Shown: in pieces, positions 28,201 through 33,117 of the stretch
Position numbering within the stretch: position 1 is the stretch's first letter
Layout: each line of letters opens with the position of its first letter
Assembly (NCBI GenBank): GCA_001579985.1
Contig: LRSR01014868.1
Span: forward strand, 1-33,117
Origin: Hypsibius dujardini
Lineage: Eukaryota > Tardigrada > Eutardigrada > Parachela > Hypsibiidae
DNA length: 33,117 bases
Direction: 5' to 3'
The notes under the pieces: model-generated
Seen by the model: the letters and a program-made list of their open reading frames with translations, nothing else
Database searches by the model: none
Told to the model about the DNA's origin: nothing
Made by a program: the position numbers and the translations under genes

Positions 28201-29918
28201 GTGTCACGCAAAGGAGTTCCCCGAAAAACGCGACGATAAAGTATGCGTGATTTTAGGACGTAGTAAAGGATACGGTATCGAAACTCAGCCGTTTGGGTGT
28301 CGCCCTCGAGAATCAAAATGATGGCTCGAAGAAACGGATCTTCCCGTTGATGTTCCGGAATGTCCAGCTTGGGAACAAGAAAGGCGGTAAAGACGGTCTG
28401 CTCTGGGACAACCAGGTCCGAGCAGGGGTACCGCGAGAGCGCGTCTGCCAAACCGTTCTGTATTCCCGGGCGGTAGATCACAGTGAAATGATAGTGTTGC
28501 AGTCGAAAAACAAAACGAGCGAGACGACCAACGGGAAATTTAGTTTTCAACAACGGCACTAAGGCACTGTGGTCAGTGACAACAACGAAGTGACGGTCTC
28601 CACCGACGTAGCAGTCGAACTTTTCTACGCCAAATACCACAGCAAGTAGCTCGAGCTGCGTCGCAGCATAGTTACGCTGGCTCTTATTCAGCCCTTTCGA
28701 AGCGTACGCGACCACGTGCTCGCTGTCACCGTTCTTTTGGATCAACACTGCTCCGACTCCTTTCGTGGAGGCGTCAGTGTGAATCTCACAGTCCAAATCT
28801 GGATTGAAGTGCTGGAGGATGGGATGGGAAACCATCGCTTTCTTTAGGTTCCGGAAGGCTTCTGCCTGTTCGAATTCCCAAACGAATGGACGGTCCTTCT
28901 CCGTTAGGATCGTAAGTCCTTTGGCAATAGCCGAAAATCCCAATATAAAACGACGATAATACGAAACCTTCCCCAAAAACGTCCGGACGGCACTCAGATC
29001 CGTCGGCGTGGTGTACTGTTCGATCGCGCGGACCCTCTCCGGGTCGGGAAACAAACCGGCGCGGCTGACCAGGTGACCGAAAAACTTTACTGATGTCATT
29101 CCCCAGGCGGTCTTGCTCGGCTTCAGTTTCAAGCCGACACTCTCGAGCCTCGCCAGGACGATTTCCAAGTGTTTTAGGTGCTTCTCCCATGTGCGTGAGT
29201 GAACGTTCAGGTCATCTATGTAAATCAGAAGAAAATCAAGGAGAACGTCCTTGAACAAATCATGCATGAGGCGACAAAAGGTTGCAGGTGCCGACGTGAG
29301 ACCGAAGATCATTCGCGTGAACATCAGTTGAATACCGCGACGGCCTGGAAGCACGAATGCGGTTTTCTCCCTATCTTCCTCAGCTATGGGGATCTGCAGG
29401 TATCCTTGAGCGAGGTCGAGACAAGTGAACCACTGAGCGCCGTGTAGACTATCGAGGAGTTCCTGACAGTTTGGCATGGGGAAACGGTCTTTTTTTGAGA
29501 CAAGATTGAGTTTTCGCATGTCCAAAACTGGTCTCCAAATCTTTTCTCCGTTCGGGCCCTTTTTGGGGACAAGAAAAATGTTCGAGCTCCAGGGGCTCGA
29601 GCACGGAACGACCGCTCCAAGCTCAATCCATTCATCCACCTGGCGTTCGAGTTCACCAATGTGGCTCGCGCTGTGTCGTCGCGGCGGATCATACACTGGC
29701 TCAGCGTCACCAGTATTGATGTGATGAACGCCGGCGGTGCAATGGCCCAGCTTCGCGTCGGGTCCTGGAAACACCGCGGGGTGGCGTCGGCAAACAGCCA
29801 GTAGCTCTTCCCGCTGCGCTGGAGTCAACTCCGGCCCAAGGGCCAATTTCTCGAAAACAGACTCAAAATATTCAGACTCAAGAGGCCAAGACTTCTCCAA
29901 GTCCTTTTTCAAAGGGAT
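25167..29918 (-). CDS. pol: Pol polyprotein (RT, RNase H, integrase) fused in frame to envelope N-terminal region
   Basis: About 1581 residues counted from the TTG at 29912. RT: LDLAQGY near 165, FGLTSAPATF near 203, YIDD at 231-234. RNase H: TDAS at 379-382, E421, D447. Integrase: HHCC finger (H589, H596, C626, C629), catalytic D658, D718 and E754 with the classic 35-residue gap, then a GPY/F module at 895-897 in a chromatin-interaction-like C terminus. After about residue 1000 the frame goes on: a hydrophobic stretch 1015-1030, an Arg-rich, Pro/Ser-rich segment (about 1093-1180), a RING-H2-like Cys/His cluster at 1356-1393, a signal-like hydrophobic segment at 1427-1444 and the start of the glycoprotein. 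There is no ATG near the start, so it must be reached by reading through the UAG at 29919-29921. All catalytic residues are present. Confidence 0.9.
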   Translation of the reverse strand: MPLKKDLEKSWPLESEYFESVFEKLALGPELTPAQREELLAVCRRHPAVFPGPDAKLGHCTAGVHHINTGDAEPVYDPPRRHSASHIGELERQVDEWIELGAVVPCSSPWSSNIFLVPKKGPNGEKIWRPVLDMRKLNLVSKKDRFPMPNCQELLDSLHGAQWFTCLDLAQGYLQIPIAEEDREKTAFVLPGRRGIQLMFTRMIFGLTSAPATFCRLMHDLFKDVLLDFLLIYIDDLNVHSRTWEKHLKHLEIVLARLESVGLKLKPSKTAWGMTSVKFFGHLVSRAGLFPDPERVRAIEQYTTPTDLSAVRTFLGKVSYYRRFILGFSAIAKGLTILTEKDRPFVWEFEQAEAFRNLKKAMVSHPILQHFNPDLDCEIHTDASTKGVGAVLIQKNGDSEHVVAYASKGLNKSQRNYAATQLELLAVVFGVEKFDCYVGGDRHFVVVTDHSALVPLLKTKFPVGRLARFVFRLQHYHFTVIYRPGIQNGLADALSRYPCSDLVVPEQTVFTAFLVPKLDIPEHQREDPFLRAIILILEGDTQTAEFRYRILYYVLKSRILYRRVFRGTPLRDTLLLVVPRNLKKFVLEEAHDGILAGHLGISRTYQRIHGRYWWPGCLQDVSQYVASCDACQKKKAVYEKPAGYLQPLHVSEVFTRVHFDFSGPYCLSRRRNMYLAVGKCPLSKYIVLRAVPSATALNAAKFLVERVVLIHGCPSEILTDRGTHFTGVMMQQILKILGIRHLTTTPYHQQSDGQAERAIQLVNNVLSHFVNNDQKNWCEAIPFVEWVVNTMKNETTGFSAFQLVYGRSPLSPLDVAMGYDGLIEMKDPAAYSEATAGWLVKAREIAKEQVNRTHDKEAPRFNAKRSASAFEIGDLVLRWKSVPSPGLANILVKHWLGPYRVAAVSDNGANCEIKPLIGRKKSFVVHVEALKPYVLRPGKTEEAELEILNRSIEVVEIGEPAVENLNVSTLFEGPREVNVPVAVTAPNAEAEFLNDEPVDARPKRKTARPMRYGFFGMPMLLMLFIFVFAEVFPNSSAASLFTVRIEDSLEITVHPSESHLFTEDLAPPLLTVMAAAVVDDPSVSLSIGPLGIGEPQRRRNRCPRGGKRHKKRPRPESRTSAPSRSNSRVSGQFRQPSSRIPERPRTPRLHNRVHRTFGNYRPFRAFPSAPRVRRLDQCPRTRPILRFSANGQSLNGDQNVSILKRGLDMLDPTQTLSRTTNVRELALKPHAVPSLLMTMPMSLCLECQPIAYGAIGLNAMINEQEWETYMPAPMHGVNICRCARLVQPSTAPEDQFEITLRNPSDSQRCEAIITTENRSERMCERPAQSVGLYIVPSGDKPVFFCDNHYDRARRHEMCICGEFPNSYDQRDMVQCVHNHLYHRGCVPADAPCCPHNHFIADETVEEKPHASNAGSRGGGGSRIFTSTNMAMMFAVVCLMLTPTSALTLIACDCTAPQLVGSVNFGTQGCEAEKALTFQDVDYSVVEHDPADFTFGGFGCRAWDLGVRVESFWDAETDTTTFRHPVSLSAQDCWRFGQTKTCNEKPMTSEDGVSWGYEHSPVATRKWRPFRRMSSGIVFSNRSP
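25736..25847 (-). other. RING-H2-like zinc-binding segment in pol-env ORF
   Basis: Residues 1356-1393 have the order C-x-C-x14-C-x3-H-x2-H-x2-C-x6-C-x2-H (CICGEF ... QCVHNHLYHRGC ... CCPH). The spacing resembles RING-H2 or PHD-type fingers except for one residue between the first two Cys. More Cys/His pairs precede it (RMCERP, FFCDNH). In other proteins RING-H2 fingers recruit E2 ubiquitin-conjugating enzymes; whether this one does is unknown. Confidence 0.5.
26830..26850 (-). promoter_or_regulatory. Candidate 3' splice site for envelope mRNA
   Basis: In sense, ATTCATTTTTGTGTTTGCAG ends at 26831. The next in-frame ATG is at 26702 (MAAAVVDDP), which would start a protein with the Arg-rich and RING-like regions ahead of the internal signal segment. 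It is embedded in coding sequence, so its use is inference. Confidence 0.4.
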
Positions 29919-29921
29919 CTA
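29919..29921 (-). promoter_or_regulatory. UAG codon between protease and pol, same frame
   Basis: Protease and pol lie in one frame separated only by this UAG, with the context DKDEM-UAG-AUC. Neither side has a nearby start codon, so either the stop is read through or it is a single nonsense mutation of this copy. Confidence 0.6.
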
Positions 29922-30761
29922 CATCTCGTCCTTGTCATCAAGACCGTCGTCTTCATCAAACTCGCCGAACGTCACTGCAGTTTCAATCATCGGATTGCCA
30001 GTTCTCTCTGGACTATCTTCCTCTTTCTGCACGGCGGAACCCATGGCCGCCAGCATAAGGAACGATACGTCATCGTCCACCGGGAGCCGGGTGATCAAGT
30101 CCGTTCCCTGTGGCCCATAACTGCTAGCTAGCCTCTTCTCAGTTTCAGACAAAATTTTCAGAACTGGCCAATCAAACTGCAAGGACTCACTGGCATTCGC
30201 TGGGTGAGCGCCAGGCTCCTTATTTTTTGGTTCGACAGCGTCTTGGAATGACGCGATCTCGGTTGTTTGAACAGGGGTGTCTGCGTGCGTTCGCGAAGAC
30301 ACGTCAACCGAGAACAAACGTTGGATGAGAAACAAAGCGACGGACGGTTCACTCTGGTTTTCAGGATTAATTAAACGGAGACTCTCAAAGTCCAATAAAA
30401 ACTTCGTTTCCGATAGAAAGTCCAGCCCAAGCAGAACATCATACGGAAAACGATTTAGGATTCCACAAGAGCCACAAAGAGATTTTCCCAAAATAAAGAT
30501 CTGCACGTCGCAGGCGAAACAAATACGCGAGGTATCGCCCGAAACAGTAGTAATTAGAGGACCATCACAAAAGAAAATTTGCAGACCATTCAGTTCAGCA
30601 AACGCACGAGAAATAAAAGAGAGCGTCGATCCGCTATCGACGGCGGCATTGCCCGGATGCCCACAAACAGAAACAGGGCACACTAGACATCCAACAACAC
30701 TGACGGAAAAGACGAGCACTAATACATCTGCACAATTCGCCCGGCCATTGGCAGCGGCTAG
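29919..30761 (-). CDS. pro: Aspartic protease (retropepsin) of element 1
   Basis: Cuts Gag and Pol precursors as a homodimer. The frame is open from inside the end of gag and has no ATG before the active site, so translation by -1 frameshift is expected. The active site is AAVDSGSTLSF (DSG in place of the more usual DTG, 28-30 residues after 30719), and the C-terminal conserved strand is YDVLLGLDFL. The roughly 140 residues after the protease core are acidic and low in complexity, ending EFDEDDGLDDKDEM. Element 2 has a matching protease with DTG and FFLGINFL. Confidence 0.8.
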   Translation of the reverse strand, partial: LAAANGRANCADVLVLVFSVSVVGCLVCPVSVCGHPGNAAVDSGSTLSFISRAFAELNGLQIFFCDGPLITTVSGDTSRICFACDVQIFILGKSLCGSCGILNRFPYDVLLGLDFLSETKFLLDFESLRLINPENQSEPSVALFLIQRLFSVDVSSRTHADTPVQTTEIASFQDAVEPKNKEPGAHPANASESLQFDWPVLKILSETEKRLASSYGPQGTDLITRLPVDDDVSFLMLAAMGSAVQKEEDSPERTGNPMIETAVTFGEFDEDDGLDDKDEM

Positions 30762-32455
30762 TTTAAAGATGGCTGACTGCTCCCGGCATACGGAGAGCTG
30801 GTCCAGACATTCTGCACTGGCGACGTGTTTTGAACGGAAATTTGATAAGGTAGCACGTTTTTTTGATTCTGATGAGCGGAAGTGAAATACTGCGAGGCAG
30901 AGAGGGCAAGTTGTGAGGGAGGAGCTGCGGAGACAAACGGAGGCTGAAGTTGAGGAGTAGAATTAACATAGTATGGTTGATTTTGAAACGGTTGAAGTTG
31001 ATTGGGATACTGAGTGGGAGCGAAATATTGTGGACTCGGGTACTGGTGTTGCTGGAACGACTGACCGAAATTGATTGGAGCCGAAAAGCGGTTGGAATTT
31101 CTGGATGGATTTCGGTTCGGAAAGCCGTTCTTAGAGTAGCAATCTTTTTCGATATGACCCACACGCTTGCAGTGATGACAAGTTCTGGCTTCGGGTCGTC
31201 TTCCGCGAAAGTTAGACTGGGAATTACCGCCTGGAGCGGGCATTGAATTTCGACGAGCGTCATCGCTCTGTTTTTGAAGCGCAACTTTCAGGCTTGCAAT
31301 TTCGTCCGCCAATGCTTTCATCTGAAGGTCGGTGTTAGCCGACTTTGTAGTGTTCTCCATCTGACGCGCGACGGACGGACCTTCATATGCCGCAAGAACC
31401 GGGGCCGCGCTTGAACCGCTGGCTTGGAAGCGTTTCACCAGAGCCGATGAATATTCTGAAGCGGGATTTTGCAAGATTGCATGGAGAAGTCCGAGATTTC
31501 CATTCTCTAAGACACTTTCCTCGTGGAGACATTGAATGCGCGCAGCGTTTTGAAGATCTTCAGTAAACTCCTGAACCGATTTTGGAGGATCACGGCGCAC
31601 AAAATGTGGCTTTAGACTTTTGGGTAATTGACACATCAGCTGCATAACTCTGTCGTGCTCTGAAGCACCCGGATGTGTGTGCTCCGAATTCCGCAAGATG
31701 CGCGTGGTGTAAGAGTACGGCTCTTCGCGAGCAAGACGATGCGTCGTCTTTTCGTCCAGAGACATATCTACCCACTGCTTCCCGAAGGCCTTCAGAAAGG
31801 CCTGGCGCATCTCTGTCCAAGTCGCGCGAGTCGACATGGATTGATGCCAATCCATCGCGTTGCCTTTCAGAGCGAGGAAGAGGTAATTAAGTTTCTCGGC
31901 GTCGTCCCACTTGTGGTGAGATCCGACGCGCTCAAATTGCTTTAGAAACTCAACCGCGTCCTCGCCTCGGTCTTGTCGAAAGGTCGGAAGTTCCTTGGGC
32001 GGACGGGATTGTCTTGGAACCTCGAAGCCCTCTGGGCCTCGGTCGCGTCTCGAACGCGTGCTTGACTTTCCCGTGAGCAGATTCATCAAAGCTTGAATAT
32101 TTTCGGATTTCTGATCATCCTCATCCTCGTCGTTGCTCAAGTCCCTGGTCGCCGGGCGTCGAAGACTTTGCTTCGGCATCACCTGTGGGCTGATCGGACG
32201 GGGCCTGATTGACTGGTCCTGTGGGTCCCGACTTTCGTCCTCGTCCTCGTCCTTTTGGATGGACTTGACTTTCTTCAATTGCTTCCTCATTTCAAAAACT
32301 TCCAAGCTTTCTCCAATCTCCTGAACTAATTCTTCCTCCTTAACTGACATTGTCCCTTTCTCCGCTTTTTTCTGAACTGGCAACAATGCTGTAAAGTCCC
32401 TCACACTTACTCCTCTGAGGTCGGTTCCCGACCTTCCCCGACGAGGTCGGTTCAT
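30758..32455 (-). CDS. gag: Gag polyprotein of element 1
   Basis: Forms the particle and packages the RNA. I start it at ATG 32455 (MNRPRRGRSG); an upstream TTG-initiated extension of three codons is unlikely to be used. 565 residues: a basic then acidic N-terminal region (DEDEDES, NDEDEDD), the retrotransposon Gag core at about 155-260 (LPTFRQDRGEDAVEFLKQFE, KLNYLFLALKGNAMDW), a helical spacer, one CCHC zinc knuckle CHHCKRVGHIEKDC at about 425-440, and a Gln/Pro/Tyr/Asn-rich C-terminal tail. The frame is uninterrupted. The last codons are UUA AAC UAG, part of the slippery site. A downstream ATG (MSVKEEEL) is a possible alternative start. Confidence 0.88.
   Translation of the reverse strand: MNRPRRGRSGTDLRGVSVRDFTALLPVQKKAEKGTMSVKEEELVQEIGESLEVFEMRKQLKKVKSIQKDEDEDESRDPQDQSIRPRPISPQVMPKQSLRRPATRDLSNDEDEDDQKSENIQALMNLLTGKSSTRSRRDRGPEGFEVPRQSRPPKELPTFRQDRGEDAVEFLKQFERVGSHHKWDDAEKLNYLFLALKGNAMDWHQSMSTRATWTEMRQAFLKAFGKQWVDMSLDEKTTHRLAREEPYSYTTRILRNSEHTHPGASEHDRVMQLMCQLPKSLKPHFVRRDPPKSVQEFTEDLQNAARIQCLHEESVLENGNLGLLHAILQNPASEYSSALVKRFQASGSSAAPVLAAYEGPSVARQMENTTKSANTDLQMKALADEIASLKVALQKQSDDARRNSMPAPGGNSQSNFRGRRPEARTCHHCKRVGHIEKDCYSKNGFPNRNPSRNSNRFSAPINFGQSFQQHQYPSPQYFAPTQYPNQLQPFQNQPYYVNSTPQLQPPFVSAAPPSQLALSASQYFTSAHQNQKNVLPYQISVQNTSPVQNVWTSSPYAGSSQPSLN
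30761..30767 (-). promoter_or_regulatory. -1 ribosomal frameshift heptamer UUUAAAC
   Basis: In gag frame the bases read U UUA AAC directly followed by the gag stop UAG. This fits the X XXY YYZ rule exactly, and the protease frame is the -1 frame and is open through this point. Downstream GC-rich sequence (GCCGCTGCCAATGGCCGGGC) could fold, but I do not see a clear pseudoknot. Confidence 0.85.
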
Positions 32456-32568
32456 GCACACCAACTAATTGAAATATAAATACATAAAATACAACAAAAG
32501 TTCAAAGTGCCTATGCGAAAATGCGCTGTTTCGGCCAAGTCTGGCCAGTACGAGCGAGGGTGGCGAAT

Positions 32569-32679
32569 TCGGTCATCCTGCACCATACGTCACGCGGCGT
32601 CTAAATCGGTCACCCTGCACCATACGTCAAGCGCCGTCTGAATCGGTCACCCTGAACCATACGCCACGTGGCGTCAAAA
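32569..32679. repeat. Three 37-bp tandem repeats in the leader
   Basis: Units at 32569-32605, 32606-32642 and 32643-32679, each TCGGTCA(C/T)CCTG(C/A)ACCATACG followed by TCACGCGGCGTCTAAA-like sequence; a fourth start TCGGTCACCC at 32680. Units differ at about 5-8 positions. Confidence 0.9.
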
Positions 32680-32686
32680 TCGGTCA

Positions 32687-32791
32687 CCCCCTAGTGGCCA
32701 CACCCCCGACCCCCTGGGTGGGGCTATCTTCGACTCCATGGTCCTTGAGAATACGCCCCTAACAAATTGCAACACAGCGCCCCCTGGCGAT
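32687..32791 (-). promoter_or_regulatory. Cluster of three CTCF-like motifs
   Basis: In sense orientation: TGGCCACTAGGGGG (32700-32687), CCACCCAGGGGGTC (32721-32708) and ATCGCCAGGGGGCGCTG (32791-32775). The first and third closely fit the known bilaterian CTCF core C(C/A)(A/C)NNAGGGGGCGC-type consensus. All three point the same way. Function is inference. Confidence 0.45.
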
Positions 32792-32902
32792 TACAGACAC
32801 GTCTTAGCATGCATTAAGACATCTAGACATGCAGACATTCACGAAAAAGAAAATTGACTAAAACTTTCCGAAACTGTTTTCCAACAATTTCTTCATCGCC
32901 AA

Positions 32903-32909
32903 TCTTACT
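32903..32909 (-). promoter_or_regulatory. Candidate 5' splice site in leader
   Basis: Sense GCAAA/GTAAGATT; the GT starts at 32908. It could pair with the acceptors at 26831 and 23379 to make subgenomic mRNAs for the envelope and accessory ORFs. Confidence 0.35.
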
Positions 32910-33117
32910 TTGCAGGTGGTTTGGTGCGATGTAGTTGAGGGTTGATCCGTTTCCGCCGCGGTGACCTGATTAATTGGCGCAAAACAACGATTTCGCCACT
33001 CAAAATCCCAACATCCACACACACAAAACACTCCAAACACACTCCTGATGTATAATAATATAAATATAGTTAAAACATGAAACAAAAAATGCGAGATCTC
33101 GTTAAAAAACGAGCTTT

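Larger units (their letters stand above)
22404..33117 (-). mobile_element. Large envelope-bearing Ty3/gypsy retroelement (element 1), right end beyond window
   Basis: At least 10.7 kb on the minus strand. The left edge is set by the break in repeat C after GGCAGC; the inserted sequence begins TGTCGCG. In sense order: leader, gag, protease, RT-RNase H-integrase fused to an envelope region, envelope remainder, an accessory ORF and a structured terminal region. The 5' LTR was not found up to 33117, so the leader is at least 660 bases or the 5' part is rearranged. Order and motifs place it in Ty3/gypsy. The reading frames are long and clean apart from three breaks (UAG between protease and pol, one frameshift and one UAG in the envelope), so it is relatively young. 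Confidence 0.85.
32456..33117 (-). other. 5' leader of element 1, incomplete at window edge
   Basis: Untranslated sense leader. Contains three 37-bp tandem repeats, three CTCF-like words, a possible splice donor at 32908 (CTGCAAA/GTAAGATT) and AT-rich sequence near the end. No LTR sequence matching 22404-22763 and no convincing tRNA primer-binding site was found. A minus-strand 75-codon frame (32858-33085) has no supporting features. Confidence 0.55.

Noticed and set aside
30277-30885. 202-codon plus-strand frame opposite the protease
   Set aside because: Antisense shadow of the gag/pro region without motifs.
32735-32752. TGGTCCTTGAG as a tRNA-Tyr-like primer-binding site
   Set aside because: It lies on the plus strand, opposite to the element, and no LTR end is next to it.

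Overview
The window looks like repeat-rich intergenic and intronic DNA of a metazoan, most likely an invertebrate. It contains GT-AG exons, an AATAAA poly(A) signal, a probable 72-base intron, two Ty3/gypsy-type LTR retroelements, a Tc1/mariner element, MITE-like and foldback-like elements, and long tetranucleotide tracts. No bacterial operons, rRNA, tRNA or CRISPR arrays were seen. I cannot name the species or phylum.

Layout. 1-8.8 kb: a duplicated block on the minus strand. Two short exons of an unrecognised host gene (7615-7678 and 5833-5945, splice phases matching, stop codon followed by AATAAA) recur as decayed copies at 3030-3063 and 470-591. In both blocks the intron between these exons holds a foldback-like element made of CCGT/GACA-type tetranucleotides. 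The first foldback copy was later hit by a mariner transposon (885-2149); the second copy preserves the empty TA site. 8774-13960: a degenerate gypsy element on the minus strand with two LTRs and a CTGG target duplication, inserted into an open reading frame that may be an upstream exon of the same gene. 14-22.4 kb: AT-rich DNA built from several dispersed or tandem repeat families, one MITE, and decayed exons that encode coiled coils.

22404 to beyond the right edge: a large Ty3/gypsy element on the minus strand whose 5' LTR lies outside the window. In sense order it has a leader with 37-bp tandem repeats and CTCF-like motifs; gag; a UUUAAAC slippery heptamer at the gag stop; a protease; a UAG codon; RT-RNase H-integrase; an Arg-rich and RING-H2-like segment fused in frame; an envelope glycoprotein with a C-terminal membrane anchor; a 191-codon accessory ORF preceded by a strong splice acceptor; and a highly structured 3' terminal region. 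The envelope is broken by one frameshift and one UAG, so this copy is probably not producing intact envelope, although gag, protease and pol are almost undamaged.

How the parts would work together: Gag forms particles, a -1 frameshift and possibly UAG readthrough give Pro-Pol, and splicing probably delivers the envelope and accessory ORFs. The older gypsy copy at 8.8-14 kb is of the same general lineage and also has a small M-P-initiated ORF directly before its 3' LTR, which makes that position a candidate for a conserved accessory gene. No complete host protein-coding gene is visible.
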